Positions 36,276 to 45,387 of a stretch of DNA of 64,000 nucleotides are shown here, in pieces (positions within the stretch are counted from its first letter, which is position 1; the number at the start of each line of letters is the position of its first letter). Where the stretch lies: positions 2,108,001 to 2,172,000 of the forward strand of contig NZ_CP154845.1 in NCBI RefSeq assembly GCF_047302285.1. The letters are read 5' to 3'. This stretch comes from Robertmurraya sp047302285 (GTDB taxonomy: Bacteria > Bacillota > Bacilli > Bacillales > Cytobacillaceae). The position numbers were made by a program, and so were the translations under genes. The notes below the pieces were generated by a model. That model did no database searches, was not told the DNA's origin, and worked only from the letters and a program-made list of their open reading frames with translations.

Positions 36276-36704
36276 TTAAAAAGTATTATAAATATTTTCA
36301 CATTCTTCTGCTGTTGGTTCATAAAAACAGTGTAGTTTGAATCTACCTACAAGCGGTTGGTTATACCACTGAGGCGGGCAATCTCCTGGAGGTCTAAAAT
36401 ACCACAAACTAAATTTAGACGGCCATACACGTTCGCCAGCTATTACTCGCCGTGCTAATTTTCTTTCGACCTCTCTTGCAGGCTGATAAAAATACCCTTT
36501 TTGTGTAGCTTCGAAAGCGTGTGGTTGATGGATCATTTCTGAAATCGTGCGAATTCCTTCAAAATCAGAACAATTTCCTCTTATACGATTTATTCCTACA
36601 TTTCCAACCATGAGCATCCCATCTTGACCTTCTCCTTCAGCTTCTGCTCTAAGCAGTCTTGCTAACAAATCAATATCTGCATTTGTTGCCTTCACAACTG
36701 CCAT
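36276..36704 (-). CDS. cwlJ: Spore cortex-lytic enzyme CwlJ (cell wall hydrolase)
   Basis: 142 residues, the same length as B. subtilis CwlJ, and highly similar throughout by memory: LARLLRAEAEGEGQDGMLMV, NRIRGNCSDF, HQPHAFEA, AGERVWPSKFSLWYFRPPGD, CPPQWYNQP and CFYEPTAEECENIYNTF. SleB/CwlJ-type catalytic domain without a peptidoglycan-binding domain or signal peptide. It resides in the spore coat and degrades muramic-lactam cortex during germination, activated by calcium-dipicolinate. GGGGGTGAAG precedes the ATG. No gerQ is adjacent in this window. Confidence 0.97.
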   Translation of the reverse strand: MAVVKATNADIDLLARLLRAEAEGEGQDGMLMVGNVGINRIRGNCSDFEGIRTISEMIHQPHAFEATQKGYFYQPAREVERKLARRVIAGERVWPSKFSLWYFRPPGDCPPQWYNQPLVGRFKLHCFYEPTAEECENIYNTF

Positions 36705-36924
36705 TACTTCACCCCCTGGTAGTGTTCATACACCTATCGTATTCTAACTTTAAGTGATGTTTCTTCAAAAATAGGGATTAATCTAGAAACTTATGAATGA
36801 TGAAATGAGTGGAAAATTTAAAATAAATTTACAATAGAAGCTATTCTTTTTATTAATGATAATAGTACAATGAAAATATAGATAAGTAATTTCCTTTATC
36901 AGGAAAAAACGAGGGGACTTATAA

Positions 36925-38241
36925 ATGGTGGCTTTAACAAATCATTTAATTGTTATTTCATTGGATTGTTTATCTGCTAAGGACTATCCAATCATAAAAA
37001 AATTGCCAAATTTCAAAAAGATTCTAAAACATGGTTCATTTGTACGAGAAGTGGAGACCATTTATCCTTCTTTAACATATCCTTGCCACACAACGATTGT
37101 CACAGGAAAGTTTCCTAAAAATCATGGCATTGTCAATAACACTTTATTGCAACCTGGGAGACATTCTCCTGACTGGAATTGGTTTCGGAGTAAGATAAAA
37201 GGGACAACTCTTTATGACGAAGCGTATAAGGCAAATTTAACTACTGCTGCTTTGCTTTGGCCCGTTACAGGAAAAGCAAAATCGATTCAGTATAATTTAC
37301 CAGAGATTTTTGCAAATCGACCATGGCATCATCAAATTATCGTTTCATTAATGAACGGTACACCCATGTACCAATGGGAATTGAATAAACTTTTTGGCCA
37401 TATTCGTAATGGAATAAACCAACCTGAGTTAGATGATTTTGTTTTAGAATCAACCGTACATACAATCCGGACGAAACAACCGAATCTATTGCTTGTTCAT
37501 TTCACTGACCTTGATGCAATGAGACACTACTATGGTGTCAACTCAGAAGAAGCAATAGAAGCACTGCATCGTCATGATGAACGATTAGGTGTTATTCTTG
37601 ATGCTATTGAAGATAAGGGTAATTATGATGAAACGACCATTGTTGTACTTGGAGATCATGCTGCATTAGATGAAAATAAAGCTGTTAGTGTGAATGTTGC
37701 CTTTCGAAACAATGCATTGATCACTGTTAATTCCAATGGGAAGATGACAGATTGGAAAGCCTATTGTAAAGGGTGTGATGGTTCAGCATATATATATTTA
37801 AAAGACAGGCATGATAGCGAGACAAAGGAGAAAGTCGAGAAGGTTCTTTATCATTTGATGAAGGAACCAGAAAATGGTATCGAAACCGTGATTACAGGAG
37901 AAGATGCTTCTGAATTAGGTGCCGATCCTGAATGTAGTTTTATGCTAGAAGCAGCACTAGGATTTTATTTTATTGAAGACTATCAAGGTGAGTATCTACG
38001 TTTCGTCACATTGGAGAACAGACCCGAAAATGCTAAATATATGCTAGCTTCTCATGGCTATTCCCCTGAAAAACTAGAATATAAAACATTTCTTTTCGCT
38101 TCTGGTAAAGGGATCCGTTCAAATTCGGAGATACCATTTGCTCGTCTCGTCGATATTGGGCCAACATTAGCAAAATTATTAGATTTAGATTTAGGCAATA
38201 CAGATGGAAATGTCATTCAAGAGTTATTAGAGGGGGATTAA
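36925..38241 (+). CDS. Alkaline phosphatase superfamily protein (type I phosphodiesterase/nucleotide pyrophosphatase)
   Basis: 438 residues without a signal peptide. Metal-binding and nucleophile motifs of the family are seen: VISLDCLSAKDYP near the N-terminus, YPSLTYPCHTTIVTGKFPKNHGI carrying the nucleophilic Thr, LLLVHFTDLDAMRHYYG, VVLGDHAALDE and ASHGYSPE. This group hydrolyses phosphodiester or pyrophosphate bonds. GAGGGG precedes the ATG. The following permease gene starts one base after the stop codon, so they form an operon; the pairing may indicate import or export of a phosphorylated product, but this is inference. Confidence 0.88.
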   Translation: MVALTNHLIVISLDCLSAKDYPIIKKLPNFKKILKHGSFVREVETIYPSLTYPCHTTIVTGKFPKNHGIVNNTLLQPGRHSPDWNWFRSKIKGTTLYDEAYKANLTTAALLWPVTGKAKSIQYNLPEIFANRPWHHQIIVSLMNGTPMYQWELNKLFGHIRNGINQPELDDFVLESTVHTIRTKQPNLLLVHFTDLDAMRHYYGVNSEEAIEALHRHDERLGVILDAIEDKGNYDETTIVVLGDHAALDENKAVSVNVAFRNNALITVNSNGKMTDWKAYCKGCDGSAYIYLKDRHDSETKEKVEKVLYHLMKEPENGIETVITGEDASELGADPECSFMLEAALGFYFIEDYQGEYLRFVTLENRPENAKYMLASHGYSPEKLEYKTFLFASGKGIRSNSEIPFARLVDIGPTLAKLLDLDLGNTDGNVIQELLEGD

Positions 38242-38242
38242 T

Positions 38243-39520
38243 GTGGAGAAGAAATTGAGCACTCCTGAACAAAGTTGGGCGTTGTATGATTGGGCCAATT
38301 CTGCGTATACAATTGTTATTGTTACAGCTATTATGCCATTATATTTTAAGTCTGTTGCGACAGAAGCAGGAATTTCGGCGTCTACATCTACCGCTTATTG
38401 GGGTTATGCGAACTCCATTGCTACATTGATTGTTTCGATTCTCGCACCGATATTAGGAACAATTGCTGATTTTAAAGGATTTAAGAAACGCTTTTTTGTA
38501 TTCTTTACTGCTCTAGGTGTTGTTTTCACCTTATTATTAGCTGTAGTTCCTTCCGATCAATGGTTACTATTATTAATTTTCTTCGTCATCACATCGGTTG
38601 GCTTTGCCGGAGCAAATATTTTTTATGATGCCTTCCTTGTGGACGTAACATCAGAGGAGAGAATGAACAAGATTTCGGCTCATGGCTATGCCATTGGCTA
38701 TATTGGAAGTACCATTCCATTTATAATTTCTATTGCGATTATCCTACTTGCTCAAGAAAGTATCATTCCATTGTCGGTAACGGTAGCTAGTCAAATTGCC
38801 TTTGTGATCACGGCACTTTGGTGGGGGCTCTTCACGATTCCAATGTTAAAAAATGTAGAGCAAAAATATTATGTTGAGAGGGTGCCAAATCCTGTTCGAA
38901 CAAGTTTTAAAAAGTTATTTGGGACAATCAAAAATATCAAAATGTACCGCCCATTATTCCTATTTTTACTAGCGTACTTCTTTTATATTGATGGGGTTCA
39001 CACCGTCATTAAAATGTCTACAGCGTATGGCTCTGATTTAGGAATTGGTTCCTCAACACTACTTATTGTTTTATTCGTTACACAAGTTGTGGCAGCTCCA
39101 TTTACGGTTCTATTTGGGAAGTTTGGAACCAAATATGGGGACAAGAAAATGATTATGGTTGGTATACTGATTTACATCTTTATTTGTTGTTATGCATTCT
39201 TTTTAGATTCTGCTTTAGATTTCTGGATTTTAGCAATGCTAGTTGGTACAGCTCAAGGTGGAATCCAGTCATTAAGTCGTTCCTATTTTGCAAAACTTGT
39301 ACCTAAAGAGTCTTCAAACGAATTCTTTGGATTCTATAGTATTTTTGGGAAATTTGCTGCGGTGGCAGGACCTGTTCTACTAGGGGTAACTGCTCAAATT
39401 ACTGGAAACACGAGCTTTGGAGTGTTTAGTCTCGTCGTCTTGTTTATTATTGGAGCGATTATTCTCCTACGAGTACCTAACCCAGATGAAGTGACGTTGG
39501 ATCAAGGGATAGGAAAATAA
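38243..39520 (+). CDS. MFS transporter of the UMF1/Atg22 type (YxiO-like)
   Basis: 425 residues with about twelve membrane helices. Family start WALYDWANSAYTIVIVTAIMP is diagnostic of the UMF1/Atg22-like permeases, as is GGIQSLSRSYFAKLVPKESS in helix 10-11. Homologue of B. subtilis YxiO; related eukaryotic proteins export amino acids from vacuoles. GTG start with AGGGGG a few bases before it, inside the end of the upstream gene. Closed by a strong terminator. Confidence 0.92.
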   Translation: MEKKLSTPEQSWALYDWANSAYTIVIVTAIMPLYFKSVATEAGISASTSTAYWGYANSIATLIVSILAPILGTIADFKGFKKRFFVFFTALGVVFTLLLAVVPSDQWLLLLIFFVITSVGFAGANIFYDAFLVDVTSEERMNKISAHGYAIGYIGSTIPFIISIAIILLAQESIIPLSVTVASQIAFVITALWWGLFTIPMLKNVEQKYYVERVPNPVRTSFKKLFGTIKNIKMYRPLFLFLLAYFFYIDGVHTVIKMSTAYGSDLGIGSSTLLIVLFVTQVVAAPFTVLFGKFGTKYGDKKMIMVGILIYIFICCYAFFLDSALDFWILAMLVGTAQGGIQSLSRSYFAKLVPKESSNEFFGFYSIFGKFAAVAGPVLLGVTAQITGNTSFGVFSLVVLFIIGAIILLRVPNPDEVTLDQGIGK

Positions 39521-39524
39521 TTTT

Positions 39525-39560
39525 GAAAGGAGCTTGGGAGATTTCCCTAGCTCCTTTCCC
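39525..39560 (+). terminator. Terminator after the UMF1 permease gene
   Basis: GAAAGGAGCTTGGGA pairs with TCCCTAGCTCCTTTC (one mismatch). Long GC-containing stem, weak T run. Confidence 0.85.
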
Positions 39561-39600
39561 ATAAGATATTTTATGATAAACATCGAAAGGATTGAAAAAC

Positions 39601-40086
39601 TTGACATATGTAATTAGGGAATCTCAAATAGATGATGTGAAACAAATTCAAGAGATTGCTAGAAAAAGTTGGCATGCAACGTATGAAGGCATCATTCCTT
39701 TAGAGATTCAAAATCAATTTTTAAGTTCTGCTTATAATGAGGAGATGTTGCAAAGACGTATTTCCCATTCTCTTTTTCTAGTAGCTGAAGAAAAAGAGAA
39801 AATCATAGGTTTTGCTAACTTTTCTCCAGTAAAAGCTGAAGGAGAAATGGAATTAGGAGCTATTTATCTTACACCTGAACACCAAGGAAAAGGGGTTGGT
39901 GGTGCTCTACTCCATAAGGGTGTGGAATTATCTCCAGATGCTAGGAAAGTCTTTATTAATGTGGAAATGGATAATCAGATTGGGAAGAGGTTTTACGAGG
40001 CAAAAGGTTTTAAAGTGATCTCAGAATTTGATGAGAACTTTGATGGACATGTATTAAAAACAGTGCGAATGATGTTAGTGTTGTAG
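39601..40086 (+). CDS. GNAT family N-acetyltransferase
   Basis: 161 residues in a complete GNAT domain: YVIRESQIDDVKQIQEIARK at strand 1, ELGAIYLTPEHQGKGVGGAL carrying the acetyl-CoA loop (Q-G-K-G-V-G) and the C-terminal FYEAKGFKVI. GAAAGG at 39585-39590 is well spaced for TTG 39601 and too close for the in-frame TTG 39592, but either could be used. Substrate unknown; related proteins acetylate small amines. Followed 24 bases later by a DinB-like gene. Confidence 0.9.
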   Translation: MTYVIRESQIDDVKQIQEIARKSWHATYEGIIPLEIQNQFLSSAYNEEMLQRRISHSLFLVAEEKEKIIGFANFSPVKAEGEMELGAIYLTPEHQGKGVGGALLHKGVELSPDARKVFINVEMDNQIGKRFYEAKGFKVISEFDENFDGHVLKTVRMMLVL

Positions 40087-40110
40087 TCCCAAGAAACAGG
40101 AAGTGAAAAA

Positions 40111-40800
40111 ATGGACAAATTGGAAAGAAAGAGCTGGAATGAAAATCATAAAAAATTGAAAGAGATTATAGTAAATCCTGCTGAATCTGTATTTGCTACT
40201 GAGCTGTTTTTAACACAACATGGGTTGTTACATAACTCAGCAATTAGTAATAGCTCCAAAGAGACACTTGAAGATGCCCTTATAAAGGATTTAGACGAAG
40301 TGACCTTTAGGAAGTATCCAGTATCAACACCGGATACGAAAAATTCAATTGCGTGGCATTTATGGCATATTACTAGAATTGAAGATATGACTATGAATAT
40401 ATTGGTAGCCAATAGAAGCCAAGTTTTACATAGGGGAAAATGGTTAGCGAAAATGAATGTCTCTTATCCCCATTCGGGAAATGATATGGTAGATGAGGAT
40501 ATTGCTAAGCTAAGTGCAAATATTGACTTTGAATCATTACTAGCATACAGAGAAGCTGTAGGAAGGGAAACTCGATATATTGTTGCATCACTAAAGCCGG
40601 AACAATTAATAATGGAAATAGATAAAGAGAGGATAGAGCAACTATTTCTGGAGGATGCTGTTCAGAAACAATCTGAATGGTTAGCCCAATATTGGGGTAA
40701 AAAAACGGTTGCCGGATTAATTCTCATGCCAGCAACGAGACATATTTTTTTGCATTTGAATAAATGCCATAGAATAAAGAATAAACACCAAAGAGAGTGA
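40111..40800 (+). CDS. DinB-like four-helix protein
   Basis: 229 residues. The His pair in SIAWHLWHITRIEDM and the third His in TRHIFLHLNK give the metal triad expected for the DinB/YfiT superfamily of four-helix bundles, some of which are thiol-dependent S-transferases (bacillithiol in Bacillus). The first 60 residues lie outside the bundle. It follows a GNAT gene by 24 bases and ends exactly at the left end of the inverted-repeat element. Function not assignable further. Confidence 0.72.
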   Translation: MDKLERKSWNENHKKLKEIIVNPAESVFATELFLTQHGLLHNSAISNSSKETLEDALIKDLDEVTFRKYPVSTPDTKNSIAWHLWHITRIEDMTMNILVANRSQVLHRGKWLAKMNVSYPHSGNDMVDEDIAKLSANIDFESLLAYREAVGRETRYIVASLKPEQLIMEIDKERIEQLFLEDAVQKQSEWLAQYWGKKTVAGLILMPATRHIFLHLNKCHRIKNKHQRE

Positions 40801-41320
40801 AGAAAGAGGCTGGGTCAAATAGTTGGTGGTAACGACTTTTTGATTCTAGTTTGGAGTGTATAAATTCCCTCAACTTGTGGATAAAGTGTTCGTATAAACA
40901 GTTGGAGTATCGGTATGAAAAAATAACAGGAATAATTCCGCTTAATGAGCAACCATCATGAAAAAGAGCCGAAATAACAGGAAAAATTCCTGCTATTCCC
41001 TCAAAAAATGCCAAAATAAACGATTTTGCTCTCCATAAGCGGAAAATCTTCCGTTATTTCCCCTAAAAGGGACTCCATTGAAAAGATAACAGGAAAAATT
41101 CCGCTTAAGGGTGAGAGATGGTTGGAGCAAAATAGGGTCTTATAGTAGAAATTTAGACAAAGCAGAAATCGATTGGATTCTTGAAGGTTAATTTGCGTTT
41201 CCCTCGATTTTCTGTACGAGGAAAATCGAAGGTAGAAAACGAAATGGGTCTTGCGTTAATGGCAAAATTAATAGACAAAAATAGAGAAAGGTGAAGCTAG
41301 TTATGTCCCAGCCTCTTTCT
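40801..41320. mobile_element. 520-bp non-coding element with 17-bp inverted ends, containing repeat copy B
   Basis: Left end AGAAAGAGGCTGGGTCA at 40801-40817; right end TGTCCCAGCCTCTTTCT at 41304-41320, its inverted complement with one mismatch (16 of 17). No open frame longer than small shadows lies inside. Sequences with GAGGCTGGGACA ends are, as I recall, widely scattered between genes of Firmicutes. It could be a MITE-like element or a large hairpin terminator between the convergent DinB-like and mtnE genes. No target-site duplication is evident. A second internal hairpin lies at 41201-41232 (CGATTTTC with GAAAATCG). Confidence 0.65.
40861..41160. repeat. Dispersed intergenic repeat, copy B
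   Basis: Near-identical second copy of 4396-4708 in the same orientation, starting at AAATTCCCTC and ending at TTTAGACAAA. All four GGAA/TTCC mini-palindromic units are kept, so the structure is conserved. Copy A lacks the inverted ends that surround this copy. Confidence 0.9.
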
Positions 41321-41326
41321 CTAATA

Positions 41327-42490
41327 TTAAAAAATCTTCAATTTACCAATCCGATTAATGGCTTCGACAAGGCGTTCTTCATCAACAAGGAGACCGACAC
41401 GCACATATCCTTCGCCATATTTACCGAAGCCATTACCTGAAGCTACTACAACGTCAGCTTTATCAAGGAGAAGATCCGCAAATTGTTCACTTGTGTAACC
41501 TGCTGGAACAGGCAACCATGCAAAAAAGGAACCTGCAGGGGCTTCGACCTTCCAGCCAATTTCAAGACATGCTTCAATCAAAGCATTTCGCCGATTTTCA
41601 TAGCGTGAGACTAGCTTGTCCACACAATTTTGTTCCTCAGTTAAAGCGGCAACAGCTGCCTTTTGAATGGCAGGAAATAGACTTACATAGAGATGATCAT
41701 GAATCAGATTTAATGCTTCAATAATTTGAGCATTCCCAACAGCAAAGCCAACACGCCAGCCAGCCATATTATAAGTTTTTGATAATGTATACATTTCAAC
41801 CCCAATATCCTTTGCACCTTCTGCCTGCAGAAAACTGATTGGTTTTTTGCCATCAAAACCAATTGCTCCATAGGCAAAGTCATGAAGAATCGTGATTTCA
41901 TTTTCTTTGGCAAAGCGAACTGTTTCTTCAAAAAAATTCAGATCAGCAGTAGCCCCAGTAGGGTTATTCGGATAATTTAAATACATCAGCTTTGCTGCAT
42001 CAGTCTGCTCTTTCGGAATGGACTGGAAATCAGGTAAGAAATGATTCTCTGCCTGAAGTGGAACTAGCTCATGAGCCACGTTTGCGAGTACAGCGCCTGA
42101 TAGATAATCAGGATATCCCGGGTCAGGGAGAAGCATTAATTCACCCTCATTTAGTAAACAAAGGGGGAGCTCGACAAGCCCGGTTTTGGTGCCAAATAAA
42201 ATGGCCACCTCTCGATTCGGATCGATTTCAACACCATATTGGGATTGATAGAAGGATGCGGCTGCCTCTCTCAATTCCTGGAGACCACGAAAGGGAGAGT
42301 ATTTATGCATATTTGGATCCTCGGCTGCCTGTTGAAGCGCTTTAACAATATGTTTTGGGGTCGGTTGGTCTGGATTTCCTTGCCCTAAATTGATGATATC
42401 TCTTCCTTCTGCTAGCGCTTGATTTACTTTTTCAACAAGACTAGCAAAAAATTGAACGGGTAGTTTTTTAAGTTTTTCTGAATATTCCAT
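41327..42490 (-). CDS. mtnE: Methionine salvage aminotransferase MtnE
   Basis: 387 residues, fold type I aminotransferase that converts 2-keto-4-methylthiobutyrate to methionine at the last step of methionine salvage, often using glutamine. Seen: INLGQGNPDQPTP, KYSPFRGLQELREA, LNYPNNPTGA, ILHDFAYGAIGFDG, TLSKTYNMAGWRVGFA with the PLP Lys, and GEGYVRVGLLVDEERLVEA. AAAGGTGG five bases before ATG 42490 rejects the in-frame GTG 42499. Divergent from mtnU, the same arrangement as ykrV and ykrU in B. subtilis, and next to a methionine uptake operon. Confidence 0.93.
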   Translation of the reverse strand: MEYSEKLKKLPVQFFASLVEKVNQALAEGRDIINLGQGNPDQPTPKHIVKALQQAAEDPNMHKYSPFRGLQELREAAASFYQSQYGVEIDPNREVAILFGTKTGLVELPLCLLNEGELMLLPDPGYPDYLSGAVLANVAHELVPLQAENHFLPDFQSIPKEQTDAAKLMYLNYPNNPTGATADLNFFEETVRFAKENEITILHDFAYGAIGFDGKKPISFLQAEGAKDIGVEMYTLSKTYNMAGWRVGFAVGNAQIIEALNLIHDHLYVSLFPAIQKAAVAALTEEQNCVDKLVSRYENRRNALIEACLEIGWKVEAPAGSFFAWLPVPAGYTSEQFADLLLDKADVVVASGNGFGKYGEGYVRVGLLVDEERLVEAINRIGKLKIF

Positions 42491-42571
42491 ATGTTCCACC
42501 TTTAAAAAGTATTTGCGATTTTAAAACAAATTCTATAGTCTTTAATTAAAAATGTCTAGAGGGAGGTTACT

Positions 42572-43360
42572 ATGAAAATTGCATGTGTGCAAATGAATAT
42601 TGAATTTGGAGAACCAGAAAAAAACTATCAAGCTGTGGAGCATTTTATAGACGAGGCGGCAAGTATGGGTACTGACACGATTGTTTTACCTGAGATGTGG
42701 AATACAGGATATGCCTTAACGGAACTTAATAGATTAGCAGACGAAAATGGGGAAAAAACAAAAGCATTATTACAAGAACTTGCTCGTAAACATCGTGTAA
42801 ACATTGTCGCTGGTTCTGTTTCAACGAGACGAAACGGTAAATTCTATAATACGATGTATGTTGTTAGAAAAGATGGGGAGCATGCCGCCGAATATGATAA
42901 AGCTCATTTATTTAAGCTTATGGATGAACACCTTTATATGGAGCCTGGTCAAAAGCAGAATCGGTTTGCTTTAGATGGGATTGAATGTGCAGGAGTTATT
43001 TGTTATGATTTACGATTCCCTGAATGGATTCGAGCCCATGTTTTGGATGGGGCGAAAGTCATTTTTATTCCTGCTGAGTGGCCGAAAAAAAGAATTGATC
43101 ATTGGCAATTATTACTTCAGGCAAGAGCGATTGAAAATCAATGTTATATTGTCGCTGTAAACCGTGTCGGAAACGATCCGAACAATGAATTTAATGGTCA
43201 TTCCATGGTCATTGCCCCATGGGGAGAACTTCTCGTTGCAAATGCGGAAAAAGAAGGCATCTACTATGCAGAGATTGATATAGAGCAAGTCGAAGATGTC
43301 CGTCAAAGGATTCCTATTTTTCAAGACCGAAGAGAGGAATTATATGATCGAAAAAATTAA
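42572..43360 (+). CDS. mtnU: Carbon-nitrogen hydrolase MtnU (probable omega-amidase)
   Basis: 262 residues of the nitrilase superfamily with catalytic Glu 41 in VLPEMW, Lys in YDKAHLFKL and Cys in GVICYDLRFPE. GGGAGG precedes the ATG. Divergently paired with mtnE as in B. subtilis (ykrU). The proposed role is hydrolysis of 2-ketoglutaramate formed when MtnE uses glutamine as amino donor, which pulls methionine formation forward. The motifs are certain; the physiological role is taken from the family. Confidence 0.9.
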   Translation: MKIACVQMNIEFGEPEKNYQAVEHFIDEAASMGTDTIVLPEMWNTGYALTELNRLADENGEKTKALLQELARKHRVNIVAGSVSTRRNGKFYNTMYVVRKDGEHAAEYDKAHLFKLMDEHLYMEPGQKQNRFALDGIECAGVICYDLRFPEWIRAHVLDGAKVIFIPAEWPKKRIDHWQLLLQARAIENQCYIVAVNRVGNDPNNEFNGHSMVIAPWGELLVANAEKEGIYYAEIDIEQVEDVRQRIPIFQDRREELYDRKN

Positions 43361-43429
43361 ATTTCTTTACGATAACTGATGTAGTCAATATGTAAGCGCC
43401 TTTCATAAAAGTAGAGTGTAAATTTACTA

Positions 43430-43458
43430 TTGACAGATAATTTTTTGCCTAGTATTAT
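43430..43458 (+). promoter_or_regulatory. SigA-type promoter of the S-box/metNPQ transcript
   Basis: TTGACA (43430-43435), 17 bases, TATTAT (43453-43458). Transcription would start about 25 bases before the riboswitch. Confidence 0.8.
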
Positions 43459-43489
43459 CTAAATTACAATCCAATTTATAATTTTCAAA

Positions 43490-43645
43490 CTTATCCAGAG
43501 TGACCGAGGGACATGGCCCTATGACGTCCGGCAACCCCCTTATTTATGGGAAGGTGCCAATTCCTGCAGAATGATTTTCATTCTGAAAGATAAGTCGAGA
43601 TATAGTATTTCGATGCGTCTTTCAGTTGAAGGGCGCATTTTTATT
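43490..43645 (+). promoter_or_regulatory. SAM-I riboswitch (S-box) upstream of metNPQ
   Basis: Aptamer 43490-43594: starts CTTATCCAGAGTGACCGAGG, contains the core GGCCCTATGACGTCCGGCAACC, AAGGTGCCAATTCCTGC and the closing GAAAGATAAG that pairs with CTTATC. An expression platform follows, with terminator stem ATGCGTCTTTC/GAAGGGCGCAT (G-T wobbles) and a T run near 43645. SAM binding should end transcription before metN. Confidence 0.96.
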
Positions 43646-43667
43646 TTTAGAAAAATGAGGTTTATGT

Positions 43668-44681
43668 ATGATACAAATTCAAAATCTTTCGAAGATATAC
43701 AAAACGAAAAATGGAGAAGTGAATGGAGTTGACAATGTAACTCTCTCGATTGAAAGAGGAGAGATTTATGGAATCGTCGGATATTCTGGTGCAGGGAAGA
43801 GTTCTTTGCTTCGCTGTATTAATTTACTCGAACGACCTACTTCAGGTCATCTGACTGTAGATGGGAAAGATCTTACTTTATTACGGGGTGAAGACCTACG
43901 ACTAGCCAGATTAAAAATCGGCATGATCTTCCAACATTTCTATTTAATTAGTCAAAAAACAGTCTATGAAAATATTGCGTTTGCCTTAAAGGCAGCCAAA
44001 GTACCATCTAAGGAAATGACGATCAGAGTTGAAAAGCTTCTTGAAATGGTTGGTTTATCTGATAAACGCGATGTTTATCCTTCTCAACTCAGTGGTGGTC
44101 AAAAACAAAGAGTAGCGATTGCGAGAGCATTAGCCAATAATCCGAAGGTGTTACTTTGTGATGAGGCAACATCTGCCCTTGATCCTACAACGACGAAATC
44201 GATCCTAAATTTACTTAAGAAAATCAATCAGGAATTAAATATCACGATTGTTTTAATCACTCATGAAATGAATGTCGTCAAGGAAATCTGTAATCGAATG
44301 GCCATTATGCAAGATGGAAGAGTGATAGAAGAAGGAGCTGTTTATAACATCTTTGCTAGTCCGAAAACGGACTTAGCGAAAGAGTTTATTGCCAGTGTTG
44401 TTAATTTTGACGTTCCAGATACCATTGCGAATAGCTGTACGGGGCCGATCGTTAAAGTGACGTTCCGAGGGAAAGTAGCTGGAGAAGGGGTCATTTCAGA
44501 TACTTTACAGCAATTTCAAGTGAAAGGTAACTTTTTACACGGTTCCATCGAGTACATTCAAGAGTTGCCACTAGGGATTTTTGTAATGGAATTAAAAGGT
44601 GAAAAGGACGAGATTAAAAAGGCGCTAAGTTATATCCAAGAACGAGACGCACAGGTGGAGGTGTTACAAGATGCTATTTGA
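43668..44681 (+). CDS. metN: Methionine ABC importer ATP-binding protein
   Basis: 337 residues. ATPase domain with Walker A GYSGAGKSS, signature LSGGQKQR, Walker B VLLCDEATSALD and switch His in LITHEM, followed by a C-terminal NIL (ACT-like) domain from about 255, which binds methionine and inhibits transport in related importers. First gene of the S-box-controlled metNPQ operon (yusCBA in B. subtilis). The 3' end overlaps metP by 11 bases. Confidence 0.96.
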   Translation: MIQIQNLSKIYKTKNGEVNGVDNVTLSIERGEIYGIVGYSGAGKSSLLRCINLLERPTSGHLTVDGKDLTLLRGEDLRLARLKIGMIFQHFYLISQKTVYENIAFALKAAKVPSKEMTIRVEKLLEMVGLSDKRDVYPSQLSGGQKQRVAIARALANNPKVLLCDEATSALDPTTTKSILNLLKKINQELNITIVLITHEMNVVKEICNRMAIMQDGRVIEEGAVYNIFASPKTDLAKEFIASVVNFDVPDTIANSCTGPIVKVTFRGKVAGEGVISDTLQQFQVKGNFLHGSIEYIQELPLGIFVMELKGEKDEIKKALSYIQERDAQVEVLQDAI

Positions 44682-45342
44682 TTTTGGACACTTCGTGGAG
44701 CTTCTACCAGATATTAATACAGCTTTTCTCCAGACGATTTATATGATTTCTATTTCCCTTGCTGTTGCTGTTGTGATAGGTCTTCCAATTGGAATCCTTC
44801 TTTATATAACAGATAAGGGCTTGTTTTGGGAAAGTCGAGGCATTCAAAGCGTCTTAGGGTTTATCGTCAATATGGTTCGTTCGATCCCCTTTATCATTCT
44901 ATTAGTAGCACTTATTCCGCTTACAAAAGCGATTGTTGGCACGACAATTGGTCCAACAGCGGCAAGCGTCTCGCTATCGGTTGCAGCTATTCCGTTTTTT
45001 GCCCGAATCGTTGAAACGGCTTTACGTGAAATTGATAAGGGAGTCATTGAAGCCGCGATTGCAGCGGGTGCGACTCCCTGGATGATTATTAAAGATGTTC
45101 TTCTTTTAGAAGCGAAGTCAGGAATTATATCTGGAATTACATTAACGTTGATTAGTTTAATCGGGTTTTCGGCTATGGCTGGAACCGTAGGTGGTGGAGG
45201 AATTGGAGATTTAGCGATTCGTTTTGGTTATTATCGCTATGATAATACGATTATGATAGCGACAGTCCTCATTCTAATCATACTGGTTCAAGTCATTCAA
45301 ATCTTTGGTGATTTTATCGCTAAGGTAGTAGATAAAAGATAG
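44671..45342 (+). CDS. metP: Methionine ABC importer permease
   Basis: 223 residues with five membrane helices and the ATPase-contact EAA loop EAAIAAGATPWMIIKDVLL. Family features VRSIPFIILLVALIP and GTVGGGGIGDLAIRFGYYRY are typical of MetI/MetP permeases. GGAGGTG lies before the ATG inside metN. Confidence 0.96.
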   Translation: MLFDFGHFVELLPDINTAFLQTIYMISISLAVAVVIGLPIGILLYITDKGLFWESRGIQSVLGFIVNMVRSIPFIILLVALIPLTKAIVGTTIGPTAASVSLSVAAIPFFARIVETALREIDKGVIEAAIAAGATPWMIIKDVLLLEAKSGIISGITLTLISLIGFSAMAGTVGGGGIGDLAIRFGYYRYDNTIMIATVLILIILVQVIQIFGDFIAKVVDKR

Positions 45343-45387
45343 CCTCAAATAAAAAATAGATAATAAAGAGAAAGAAGGAAAAATAGG

